Virus record (IMG/VR): IMGVR_UViG_3300022538_000472
Location: 45,608 to 109,607 of that record
Direction: 5' to 3' (one strand)
Length of the DNA: 64,000 nucleotides
Origin: a virus
Position numbers and translations under genes: made by a program. Below the pieces are notes generated by a model. That model was not told the origin of the DNA, made no database searches, and saw nothing but the letters and a program-made list of their open reading frames with translations. Positions 42,315 through 49,080 of this stretch are shown piece after piece. Position 1 is the first letter of the stretch; every line of letters starts with the position of its first letter.

Positions 42315-42401
42315 GCGGGGCCAGGAATCGAACCTGGGTCTCCGGATTAGACCTGGTGTCTCTGGATTAGTGCCCGGCTTGACGCCACTCCACTACCCCG
42401 C
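42315..42401 (-). tRNA. tRNA-like sequence, class II length, anticodon unresolved
   Basis: 87 nt. GCGGGG at the 5' end pairs with CCCCGC at the 3' end; a normal T-arm, CCAGG-TTCGATT-CCTGG, sits directly before the 3' strand, and TA follows the 5' strand as at positions 8-9. The middle contains a 20-nt near-tandem duplication (CTAATCCAGAGACACCAGGT and CTAATCCGGAGACCCAGGTT) that spoils a clear anticodon arm. Either a decayed tRNA or another tRNA-like RNA. Confidence 0.45.
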
Positions 42402-42419
42402 ATTATGTCGATGATTACG

Positions 42420-42527
42420 CTAAAATAGACAAGGACACTCAATACAATAACACGCGACAGCCAGCAGCAAAAGTGTGCCAAAGACAGCCACTGCAGCCAC
42501 GAATTGCAAAAACCTGCGCCTTAACAT
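42420..42527 (-). CDS. Possible 35-aa membrane peptide
   Basis: Reads MLRRRFLQFVAAVAVFGTLL, then LLAVACYCIECPCLF. Three Arg followed by a hydrophobic helix and a Cys-rich end. GGAGGAG stands 7 nt upstream of the ATG. Function unknown; a chance ORF is possible. The 290 nt between it and the promoter at 42817 hold no other gene I can support. Confidence 0.4.
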   Translation of the reverse strand: MLRRRFLQFVAAVAVFGTLLLLAVACYCIECPCLF

Positions 42528-42816
42528 TCTATACTCCTCCTATTTCTCTAATCATGGTAACAGCATAGCAGAAATGCAGTCTCCAGAACAGCAGGACAAG
42601 GCCAGGTTCCCCTACTGGCTCCCTACTCTTCATTTGTTGCGTCTCTCCCCTCAGGGGTGTCAGTTTTGGAGTACCGCGATCATCGTTTAGAAGTGATGCA
42701 TCACCTCCGACTCGTCGGCCTCCTCCTGTTTGGTACTGGCCTCATAGCAGTTGCCAGTCCCCGCAACGCAAACAACCCTAGCGCTACCATGCCACTTATC
42801 CTACCGTCTTACAGAC

Positions 42817-42845
42817 AGTATAGCAGATTTGAGCGGGATTGTCAA
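42817..42845 (-). promoter_or_regulatory. sigma70 promoter of the structural operon
   Basis: TTGACA (42845-42840), 17 bp, TATACT (42822-42817) on the minus strand. First promoter upstream of the terminase genes, about 700 bp before the small terminase start. Confidence 0.8.
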
Positions 42846-42894
42846 GGGGGGATAAAAGGGGGAAAGGTTAGAAGGGAGTTAGAGCCAGACTGAG

Positions 42895-42978
42895 CAAAGC
42901 AAATGCCCTGGTTTTCACCAGGGCATAGGGGGCCGAGTAGTAGGCTACTCTGTGCCATCCACCAGCGTCTTTCGACGC
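42895..42978 (-). ncRNA. Stand-alone small RNA with three hairpins
   Basis: Between a consensus promoter and an intrinsic terminator lie about 84 nt with no ORF. Order on the minus strand: GCGTC-GAAA-GACGC at the 5' end (a GNRA tetraloop), GAGTAG-CCTA-CTACTC (42935-42950), and the terminator ATGCCCTGG/CCAGGGCAT (42903-42926) followed by TTTGCTTTGC. A regulatory RNA or decoy is likely; its target is unknown. Confidence 0.7.
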
Positions 42979-42984
42979 AACTAT

Positions 42985-43013
42985 ATTATACCAGAGTTTA
43001 TCGAATCTGTCAA
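42985..43013 (-). promoter_or_regulatory. Exact-consensus sigma70 promoter of the small RNA
   Basis: TTGACA (43013-43008), 17 bp, TATAAT (42990-42985) on the minus strand. The first transcribed base, near 42978, is the first base of the GNRA hairpin. Confidence 0.85.
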
Positions 43014-43112
43014 GAAAAGACAGTGGTAGAAAAAACTAGGGACGCGCGGGTGTGGGGCCGGTCTGACCCTGGTACTTGCCATGGTAGGTTGACTCAGGGG
43101 GAGCCTCTAGAC

Positions 43113-43427
43113 TCAAATCCGAGGGTCATTGTCATGGAGCCACTTAAAGTAAGGCTCAATCCCAAGACGATTGCACAATGCCAGAAGATAAGTAATGCAA
43201 TCGCCTACTTCATGAGCAACGATGCGCCGCCCAGGGTCACGGGCATCTGCCCAGATCAAAGGCATCTTCTTAGCCGACGGCTTGAAATCTTCACACTCCG
43301 TCAAAAGAATCGCCTGAGCCAATTCGCCCATTTCCTCCATTGCGCCAAGGAGGAGAGTCTGCACCTTTGCATCATAGCCGCGTTCGGCATACAAGTGTTT
43401 CACTTGGGATTGAAGTTCTCGTATCAT
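43113..43427 (-). CDS. MazG-like nucleotide pyrophosphohydrolase
   Basis: 104 aa, the size of a single MazG domain. The metal-binding pattern is EEMGELAQAIL (E-E-x-x-E) and, downstream, HEVGDCITYLLALCNRLGI (E-x-x-D). Phage MazG proteins hydrolyse NTPs or alarmones and alter host nucleotide signalling. Last gene of the 43.1-48.0 kb operon. Confidence 0.85.
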   Translation of the reverse strand: MIRELQSQVKHLYAERGYDAKVQTLLLGAMEEMGELAQAILLTECEDFKPSAKKMPLIWADARDPGRRIVAHEVGDCITYLLALCNRLGIEPYFKWLHDNDPRI

Positions 43428-43445
43428 TACAGAATCCTTACATTA

Positions 43446-44042
43446 TCAAAGCAGCGGTCCATCATCGTCTGACTGCTGCAGGAAGCCAATATCTCTGAGA
43501 TAGCGCAGACTAGAAGTCCTGCTCGGCAGCCAGAGCCGCCACCGCTTACGTCTCTGTCTCAATGGTTCGCGCTTGATGTGTGCTGTGGCGGCAGAGAACT
43601 TACCGCCAGTGATAGAACCCGCGAGAGCCAGGGTCATCACTACGACGGCATTGGAATCAAAGACTTCCGATTTGAGCGATTCGTAGTAGATGTGTTCAGC
43701 GTGAGCCAGACGGTCGCGGAGTGTCACCGTGATGATGCGCGGGACGAGTTTCTTGCGAATGACCTTGCGGCGATTCCCGGCTTTAGTGTAGAAATAGCCG
43801 CCAGGCTTGATCCACAGCCAGCGCAGGTCATATTGACGCTCTAGTAGCAAGCAGAGTGCTGTCCATGCCGTGGGGCTGAGAATGGACTGCATGAAGGCTT
43901 CCCAAGCCCCGCGTAGTCCCTCGCCACTGCGTCTCCATGCCTCTGCGCCGGGGTGGAGGCGCTTGACCTCAGCATAGCCAGACCAGGCTTGTCTGAATAG
44001 CCAGGGACCGGGAGTGCGGAGGCGGCGTAAGCATTCCTTCAT
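43446..44042 (-). CDS. Hypothetical basic protein
   Basis: 198 aa, Arg- and Trp-rich, with RKVIRKKLVPRIITVTLRDRL and REPLRQRRKRWRLWLPSR. No family recognised. The high Arg content suggests nucleic-acid contact, as inference only. Confidence 0.5.
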   Translation of the reverse strand: MKECLRRLRTPGPWLFRQAWSGYAEVKRLHPGAEAWRRSGEGLRGAWEAFMQSILSPTAWTALCLLLERQYDLRWLWIKPGGYFYTKAGNRRKVIRKKLVPRIITVTLRDRLAHAEHIYYESLKSEVFDSNAVVVMTLALAGSITGGKFSAATAHIKREPLRQRRKRWRLWLPSRTSSLRYLRDIGFLQQSDDDGPLL

Positions 44043-44060
44043 TGCTCACCCATTAGAGAA

Positions 44061-44444
44061 TTACTCACCCAATATATCCACAGGAACCCAGACGCCATCA
44101 ATCGGGATTGCTTGCTTTTCTAGCATTCGTTCTTTGAAGCTCTCCAGCATCTCGTCGTTCAATGATAATGACAACAATGGCGGCATTCTCCTCTTTCTGG
44201 CAAAGAATCGCCTCAGCCAAAACCAAATATCCTTATCACGAGTCTTCACAACAGGGCCTTCCAGGTAAAATCGGGGCCAGTAATCGATCAGTCTCTCAAA
44301 GTCAGAACGTGATAGAACCAAATCGGGTTCCAAGCTCTGTCGGCGTGCATATCTAACAGCGAACATCAGCGACTCCCCCAGTCTTGGAGAGAGAACATCG
44401 ACATCAGTGATTACGATCTGCCGAGCAACCTCAACCAATTTCAT
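44061..44444 (-). CDS. Hypothetical protein, paralogue of 20340-20711
   Basis: 127 aa. FERLIDYWPRFYLEGPVVK, a basic helix (FWLRRFFARKRR) and KQAIPIDGVWVPVDI match the protein at 20340. Function unknown. Confidence 0.65.
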   Translation of the reverse strand: MKLVEVARQIVITDVDVLSPRLGESLMFAVRYARRQSLEPDLVLSRSDFERLIDYWPRFYLEGPVVKTRDKDIWFWLRRFFARKRRMPPLLSLSLNDEMLESFKERMLEKQAIPIDGVWVPVDILGE

Positions 44445-44746
44445 CCGTGTGTCAACTCCTCGATCAACTTCCGCATTCGTTTCAGCGTCGCGCGAAGGTG
44501 AAACTGTGCTTCTTCTGGCTCGACGCCAGTCAGGATGAGCAGTAGTCGTTCAAATGCTCGGAACATCCGACACAACCACGTCACCGTATAGAACCCAAGC
44601 ACCATCAGCACCGCCGACATCGCGGCCACGATCCAGGTGGGATCAGTGTAATGACCTGGCACATCGGGAACTCTGGCCATGAGCAGCACGGCAATGCAAG
44701 CAGTGGCGCTGAGGATGAGCATCATGATGATGTCAGAAGCCATCAT
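44441..44746 (-). CDS. Three-span membrane protein
   Basis: About 101 aa from ATGATG (MMASDIIMMLILS) with AAAGGAAAG upstream. Hydrophobic helices MMLILSATACIAVLLMA and TWIVAAMSAVLMVLGFYTVTWL, then a basic helical tail. Overlaps the next gene by 4 nt. Confidence 0.5.
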   Translation of the reverse strand: MMASDIIMMLILSATACIAVLLMARVPDVPGHYTDPTWIVAAMSAVLMVLGFYTVTWLCRMFRAFERLLLILTGVEPEEAQFHLRATLKRMRKLIEELTHG

Positions 44747-44793
44747 TCTTTCCTTTTGCGTACCGCAACTAGCCCAACTCAACGATACTATTA

Positions 44794-45177
44794 TTAGGCA
44801 ACGATCAGGCTTACCTCAATTTCTTCTCTGTGCATTGCCTCAATTAAAAGTCGCACAAATGCCCTGCGGACATGATACTTAATGGGGCCAGCAGTTGATG
44901 CTAATTGCATAATTTGACGATCGCCTTCACCTCGGTTGATTATTGAGATAGGATGTCCATAGGTCTCAAAGGACTCTGCATAATTATCGGCATAGGTATC
45001 CAAACTGCAACACCCTTTTGAGCAAGCTTCTGGCGCGCCAAGTCTGCGGGCCTCGGCAATTATAACTCGCGGCTGGTCGCAGATTTCACGCACCTTCTGT
45101 TTAAGGATTTCCCACATATCATCGTAGTCAATGCACGCTACGCCGTTGTATCCCAATGTGATATGATAACCTGTCAT
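44794..45177 (-). CDS. Hypothetical protein with Cys motif
   Basis: 127 aa. PEACSKGCCSLDTY near the middle could bind metal. C-terminal half is alpha/beta. No family recognised. Confidence 0.5.
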   Translation of the reverse strand: MTGYHITLGYNGVACIDYDDMWEILKQKVREICDQPRVIIAEARRLGAPEACSKGCCSLDTYADNYAESFETYGHPISIINRGEGDRQIMQLASTAGPIKYHVRRAFVRLLIEAMHREEIEVSLIVA

Positions 45178-45211
45178 TCTAAACCGCCTCCATCTGTGTG
45201 CCAGGATAGCC

Positions 45212-45517
45212 TTAACTCATATAGATTCTCAGCGCCTCAGTCCCTGGCGGCAAGTCGGCAATCTTAATAATCATGCCACCACTATGTCTGGCATCGCCCG
45301 CACCCCCAACACTGATAGCTATCATCTCAGTGTCGGGTGATATAGTAATTTTCTCATCCGGGAAAAAGTTGTTGTTACCCAAGGCTCCCTGTAGATGTTT
45401 GACTACTGCCGCTGGCGGCTTGATTCCCTTGGAAACAAGACTGTTGTAAATAGCCACGTATTCCATGTCGGCCTCACTGATTCTACGATGTGCCTCCACG
45501 CAAATACTGACCGACAT
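45212..45517 (-). CDS. Hypothetical protein
   Basis: 101 aa: helical first half (SISVCVEAH-type start and EYVAIYNSLVSKG), then beta strands (KITISPDTEMIAISVGGAG). No family recognised. Adjacent to 45518 without a gap. Confidence 0.5.
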   Translation of the reverse strand: MSVSICVEAHRRISEADMEYVAIYNSLVSKGIKPPAAVVKHLQGALGNNNFFPDEKITISPDTEMIAISVGGAGDARHSGGMIIKIADLPPGTEALRIYMS

Positions 45518-45742
45518 TTAGTTCTCCTTCACAGACTTCGCTTCCCGCAACTCGATCTGCAATAGCGCCTCGTCAATCCAGGTGAGATGCTTGCGCACAT
45601 CACGTTGAATTGCCCGTATCCCTACCATGCTGTGTTCCTGATAACACCTATGCGAGACCATATTCGCGACACCATCAAGCCACGTCTCAGCCTCTTGCCA
45701 GAATTCCTCGGTAGTTATTTTTTTCACATTGGCAGCAGTCAT
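45518..45742 (-). CDS. Small helical protein
   Basis: 74 aa from MTAANVKKITTEEF, with GGGAGG 7 nt upstream. Charged helices throughout. Starts 4 nt inside the previous gene. Function unknown. Confidence 0.5.
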   Translation of the reverse strand: MTAANVKKITTEEFWQEAETWLDGVANMVSHRCYQEHSMVGIRAIQRDVRKHLTWIDEALLQIELREAKSVKEN

Positions 45743-46188
45743 TTGCACACCTCCCATCTCTCACGCGGCACACGCTTGACCCAGTATTCTGAGCCAGGCT
45801 TCTCGTAGTAACCCGTCGTTATCTCATCGCCGATCTGTAGTATAGCGCCAACAATGCCGGTCACTGGGTCTACGCAAAAGTACGCGAACTCCTGCTCAGA
45901 CCCACCGCAGAACTTGGCAACCTCAGCGCATTTGCCTTGCAGGAGATTTGCGTATATTTGCTCAGTGTCTCCGTGATGCTTGGCGGCATGTGCACTGATA
46001 ATCAGATTGTTCGGCACAGGTACCTGGTCAGGTCGCAGCCAGTCTATTGCAGCGGCCTGGTGAACTGTAGCACCGGTGGCTGGCAAAGTGATACTGGCGC
46101 TGCTGAGCATAGTGAGAGCAAAAGCACTTATGATCAACGTCATAACGAACAACAGTACCATAGTCCCTAATGAACTTGTCCTCGTCAT
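45739..46188 (-). CDS. Signal-anchored hypothetical protein
   Basis: 149 aa. MTRTSSLGTMVLLFVMTLII begins a signal anchor; the exported part has two Cys pairs (GKCAEVAKFCGG, AYFCVDP). Shares its N-terminal tag MTRTS-LG with the next gene. Confidence 0.5.
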   Translation of the reverse strand: MTRTSSLGTMVLLFVMTLIISAFALTMLSSASITLPATGATVHQAAAIDWLRPDQVPVPNNLIISAHAAKHHGDTEQIYANLLQGKCAEVAKFCGGSEQEFAYFCVDPVTGIVGAILQIGDEITTGYYEKPGSEYWVKRVPRERWEVCK

Positions 46189-46189
46189 T

Positions 46190-46579
46190 CTATTTACCTC
46201 CTATATGGATATCGGGATAATGTTCCTCGAACCAATCCTTCAATTCCGTGATTTTTTCCCCGTCGCTTAACTTGAACGCCTCAACGTACTCCCTCAATCT
46301 TTTGTGGTATTCCGTGGCAGGATCATATACATCTATTTGCTGCTGTGCGACTGAATCACCTTCGTATTCTCTCCGTAACTCGTCATATCTGGCAGTAGGT
46401 ATGCCTATCCTATTTAACTCGCCATGATGCTCTGGCTTTAAGCCAAACACAACAGTTGGCACTGGATATGGCAGTTCCAAATCTTGGACTTGACCAAGCA
46501 TCACCAGCGCGATGACGCCAAACAAAATGAGCATCCCGAATAACATAATGGGCAATCCTAAATTGCTGGTTCTAGTCAT
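46190..46579 (-). CDS. Signal-anchored hypothetical protein
   Basis: About 129 aa from MTRTSNLGLPIMLFGMLILF; AGGAGG precedes. One N-terminal span then a charged domain (LRREYEGDSVAQQQIDVYD, KITELKDWFEEHYPD). The first eight residues and the anchor resemble 45739-46188, but the bodies differ: another shared start. Confidence 0.5.
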   Translation of the reverse strand: MTRTSNLGLPIMLFGMLILFGVIALVMLGQVQDLELPYPVPTVVFGLKPEHHGELNRIGIPTARYDELRREYEGDSVAQQQIDVYDPATEYHKRLREYVEAFKLSDGEKITELKDWFEEHYPDIHIGGK

Positions 46580-46827
46580 TATGCCGTACCTCCTGTACCT
46601 AACCATTCAAACAATCCTTTGCCACAACACGCGAGAAGAATCAGTGAGGCGTGTTCCTGTGGAGTGACTCCCGCCTGCCATTGATCACCGAGCACCTTTG
46701 CTAGATGCGCAATGTGGAAGATGCGTATCTGGTCGCCCTCGATTGCCAGATATTCACTGTGATTCTGGCAGAAGATCGTTGGACCGCCAGTCTGCTCAGG
46801 ACTCAAAAACTTTTTGTTTGTATTCAT
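46579..46827 (-). CDS. Hypothetical protein
   Basis: 82 aa from MNTNKKFLSPEQTGG; AAAGGAG stands 6 nt upstream. His/Cys residues (CQNHSEYLAI) are scattered. The longer frame to 46992 overlaps two better-supported small genes and is rejected. Confidence 0.5.
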   Translation of the reverse strand: MNTNKKFLSPEQTGGPTIFCQNHSEYLAIEGDQIRIFHIAHLAKVLGDQWQAGVTPQEHASLILLACCGKGLFEWLGTGGTA

Positions 46828-46829
46828 CC

Positions 46830-46967
46830 TCACTCCTTTATATCCATTTCCCACCCTCCGCCAGGATGAGAACGGACGTCGGTCACTCTGCCACGAAACC
46901 ATAGAGCGACTACTACCAGTGCCGCCACGACGGTTGGTGCAATCACGATGATCGTGAAGGTATCCAT
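46830..46967 (-). CDS. 45-aa single-span membrane protein
   Basis: MDTFTIIVIAPTVVAALVVV then ALWFRGRVTDVRSHPGGG and an acidic end. GAGGAG 4 nt upstream. Its ATG overlaps the previous stop (TAATG). Below common ORF cut-offs. Confidence 0.55.
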   Translation of the reverse strand: MDTFTIIVIAPTVVAALVVVALWFRGRVTDVRSHPGGGWEMDIKE

Positions 46968-47143
46968 TATGCTCCTCTCTTGAATTCTGCATCGTCTGGA
47001 TGCATTGGTGGCGGCTCGCGTCCCTCTCGCTCTTGCCTAGCAGCCTTGAAGTTGGCTATCATCACGGTCGCTAGCAGCGTCAAGCCAAAGGCGACGACGA
47101 CAGCCACGATGATGAATCCAGCTGATGTAACTATGTGTGTCAT
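46967..47143 (-). CDS. 58-aa single-span membrane protein
   Basis: MTHIVTSAGFIIVAVVVAFG, then LTLLATVMIANFKAARQERE and a Pro-rich tail. GGAGG 7 nt upstream. Coupled to the next small membrane gene by TAATG. Confidence 0.55.
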   Translation of the reverse strand: MTHIVTSAGFIIVAVVVAFGLTLLATVMIANFKAARQEREGREPPPMHPDDAEFKRGA

Positions 47144-47174
47144 TTTACTGACCTCCTAAAACTTAGACTTAGTG

Positions 47175-47247
47175 TCGGGGCCAAGCGGAAACCCCGCTTT
47201 CGCGAGTAAAGGAGAACGGGTATGCAAGACCCGCCGCCTGGCCCCGA
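47175..47247. other. 73-nt element with a 9-bp closing stem
   Basis: TCGGGGCCA (47175-47183) pairs with TGGCCCCGA (47239-47247). Inside are AGCGG/CCGCT (47184-47198) and CGGGT-ATGCAAG-ACCCG (47217-47233). Size and multiloop recall a tRNA, but there is no T-arm. It fills the gap between two minus-strand genes; orientation and role are open. Confidence 0.5.
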
Positions 47248-47255
47248 ACCACATC

Positions 47256-47576
47256 TCAGAGAACTATTTTCCCCTTCCGCGTTTCACCACAGAACCGACA
47301 AATGCTATGTGGCACTCCCCAAGCATCTGTTCGCCATGCTTTCCATTGGTGCGGGCATTCATCCAGAACAACTAATTCTGTAATCCTGCTACACTCTGGG
47401 CAGTGGCTTTCCACAATGTCCTCCAATGGAATACTTATTCCCTCCGGTAGTGAGGCATCGTCACTTACTCGTAGTTTGCCACGCCGGGGTTCCAAAGTAG
47501 CGCCGATATATAGCCTCACAGTTGCATCAAGAGAATAGGTATTGCAGTGTGGACAGCAGAATAGTGTAATAGACAT
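47256..47576 (-). CDS. Multi-zinc-ribbon protein
   Basis: 106 aa with three Cys pairs: CCPHC near residue 8, CPEC near 60 and CRFC near 95, the last preceded by CPHQW. Two zinc ribbons are likely. Phage transcription modulators often look like this, but no family is assigned. Confidence 0.55.
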   Translation of the reverse strand: MSITLFCCPHCNTYSLDATVRLYIGATLEPRRGKLRVSDDASLPEGISIPLEDIVESHCPECSRITELVVLDECPHQWKAWRTDAWGVPHSICRFCGETRKGKIVL

Positions 47577-47579
47577 CCT

Positions 47580-47948
47580 CTAGTCCTCCAAAAGTGCCAA
47601 ATATCTCTGTGCTATGTCCTCACGCTCGGCCTCGTCCTGCGGATACCGCGACAGAATTGCCACCGGCTCAGCAGCCCGCAGCCAGACAGTGCGAAATTGG
47701 CCGTCAGCGAGAGATGCGAGGACTTCTGTTTTGAGTCCACCATACTGCTGGACATTTTGCATCGTGCGACAGTCCTCGGCGGCGAGTTCGGCGATCCTGA
47801 TGGACCACGGCCAGGGGAGTAACAGTGCCGCTGACTTGCGTGCTGACGTGAGAACGGCAAGACAGCCGCGCGCCATTTCCAAGATGACCGCCGTGTCTAC
47901 GCCGCCTATGGCGGAGAGATTGATGCTTTTCAATTTGCTCGTTTCCAT
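47580..47948 (-). CDS. First gene of the 43-48 kb operon, hypothetical
   Basis: About 122 aa from METSKLKSINLSAIGG. The predicted transcript starts near 47962, which would leave the upstream ATG (47960) almost leaderless; GGGGGA before 47948 favours the second ATG. Helical, soluble. No family recognised. Confidence 0.6.
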   Translation of the reverse strand: METSKLKSINLSAIGGVDTAVILEMARGCLAVLTSARKSAALLLPWPWSIRIAELAAEDCRTMQNVQQYGGLKTEVLASLADGQFRTVWLRAAEPVAILSRYPQDEAEREDIAQRYLALLED

Positions 47949-47968
47949 CTGTTCCCCCATTTGTACCG

Positions 47969-47997
47969 ATTATAGCACACTTTAGCAGATGTGTCAA
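47969..47997 (-). promoter_or_regulatory. Exact-consensus sigma70 promoter, leftward
   Basis: TTGACA (47997-47992), 17 bp, TATAAT (47974-47969) on the minus strand. Divides the leftward operon from the rightward one. Confidence 0.88.
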
Positions 47998-48145
47998 CGA
48001 GAGGCAATTCTTGAAAATCAAACAAGTCAATAGATTCTCACCACTTTTCATCCCCAAGAACCTTGCAAAAGTGCGCAAAAACCCTGCAAAATCACGTCGG
48101 AAACCTTGCAGAAACAACCATCCGTGACCAATTTGCCCAAAAGAC

Positions 48146-48174
48146 TTGACTTCCGGTAAGTTATATGATATTAT
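48146..48174 (+). promoter_or_regulatory. sigma70 promoter, rightward
   Basis: TTGACT (48146-48151), 17 bp, TATTAT (48169-48174). The 200 nt that follow have no ORF and carry GGAA motifs at short intervals (GAAGGAAACG, AAAGGAAC, CCGGAAGG, CAGGAAGG, TCGGAAGG). I see no clear fold there. Confidence 0.75.
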
Positions 48175-48377
48175 TATAGCGTAGTAAACGAAGGAAACGA
48201 ACCAAAGGAACATTAACAACCGAAACCCCGGAAGGCGAACAGGAAGGCACAATCGGAAGGCCAAATAAAGACCGGCCACCGAGGCGGTAAGTCGCAGAGA
48301 CTGAATAGTAACTGGTAAACTGAAAGGGGAGACGGCGAAATAGCCCAGGCGCTGGAGGAGGCGGGTGGGCAGGGAAC

Positions 48378-48406
48378 TTGCTTTATTTCCAATCATGCAG
48401 TATAAT
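48378..48406 (+). promoter_or_regulatory. sigma70 promoter of the pseudoknot RNA
   Basis: TTGCTT (48378-48383), 17 bp, TATAAT (48401-48406). The predicted start, near 48413, is the first base of helix P1. Confidence 0.75.
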
Positions 48407-48412
48407 AAGACC

Positions 48413-48530
48413 GTCTAGCCAAACGCTCAATAGGGCGTTTTCAATTGCATACTTGGAGGTAAAGCTCCCCTCTTGTGTAGGCTTAGCGCCCTACGTTTGG
48501 CTAGACACCAACGTACACAAGCGGGGAGTT
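48413..48530 (+). ncRNA. Pseudoknotted non-coding RNA
   Basis: P1: GTCTAGCCAAACG (48413-48425) with CGTTTGGCTAGAC (48494-48506), 13 bp perfect. P2 continues it: TAGGGCG (48431-48437) with CGCCCTA (48487-48493). P3: 48465-48479 with 48514-48528, CTCCCC and CTTGTGTA paired to GGGGAG and TACACAAG, 14 of 15. P3's 5' strand is in the P1/P2 loop and its 3' strand outside, so the RNA is pseudoknotted. GGAG/CTCC inside the loop can form a rival hairpin. No ORF to 48692. Function unknown. Confidence 0.75.
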
Positions 48531-48691
48531 TTGCGTAAAAAGCGAGGTTTTCAATGGCACTAAAACAATGACAAGCCCGCATAGGAACCGAACGAAACTC
48601 GATTGAGCAGCAGGGAAACGAAATAGGAACTGGCAATGGTTGGGTCGGTTAAATCTGAATGAGCAAGAGAGAAACCCTAAGGAGGAGTGAA

Positions 48692-48817
48692 ATGTTAAAG
48701 TGTAAACTTTGTGGTGAATGGGCAGTTCGCACCCTCAAACGGGTGTGGTGTAAGGTGACCAAACGGTACGTTACCGTTGTCGTGTACAGGTGCGTCAAGT
48801 GTGGTGAGGAGGCGTGA
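48692..48817 (+). CDS. 41-aa zinc-ribbon protein
   Basis: MLKCKLCGEWAVRTLKRVWC ... YRCVKCGEEA; two Cys pairs (CKLC, CVKC) make a compact zinc ribbon. AAGGAGGAG 5 nt upstream. First gene of the rightward early operon. Confidence 0.65.
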   Translation: MLKCKLCGEWAVRTLKRVWCKVTKRYVTVVVYRCVKCGEEA

Positions 48818-48818
48818 A

Positions 48819-49076
48819 ATGACATGTCCTTGCTGTGGCGGAAAGATGGTACAAGAAACAAGGAGTAATAAAATGTCAAAAGGTACAGTAGTCATCAAGG
48901 AAACAATGGAAGCAGGATTGACGAAGTTCAAGGCTACCTGGCCTAGCGGCAAGGTTTTTGAAAAGTACGTTGATATGGGCGATGACGTGAATGAGCGAAG
49001 GCGTCAAGAGGACTTCGCCGAAAGCAGGGGTTACACCGTCGAGTGGGACGAGGAAGGCTTGGTCTTTGGAGACTAA
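48819..49076 (+). CDS. Small protein with N-terminal CxxC
   Basis: 85 aa from MTCPCCGGKMVQET, with GGAGG upstream; an internal ATG (MSKGTVVIKE) also has an AAGGAG and could give a shorter form. Acidic C-terminus. Start overlaps the previous stop region by adjacency (TGAAATG). Function unknown. Confidence 0.6.
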   Translation: MTCPCCGGKMVQETRSNKMSKGTVVIKETMEAGLTKFKATWPSGKVFEKYVDMGDDVNERRRQEDFAESRGYTVEWDEEGLVFGD

Positions 49077-49080
49077 TATC

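Noticed and set aside
42315-42401. Amber-suppressor tRNA with CTA anticodon and a recoded genome
   Set aside because: A loop GTCTAAT can be drawn but its stem mispairs, and the genes show no in-frame TAG read-through.
42657-42893. Plus-strand ORFs in the terminase leader
   Set aside because: No SD, no motif, and the region carries the minus-strand promoter.
42903-43472. 189-aa plus-strand ORF
   Set aside because: It runs over the small-RNA unit and antisense to the MazG gene, without an SD.
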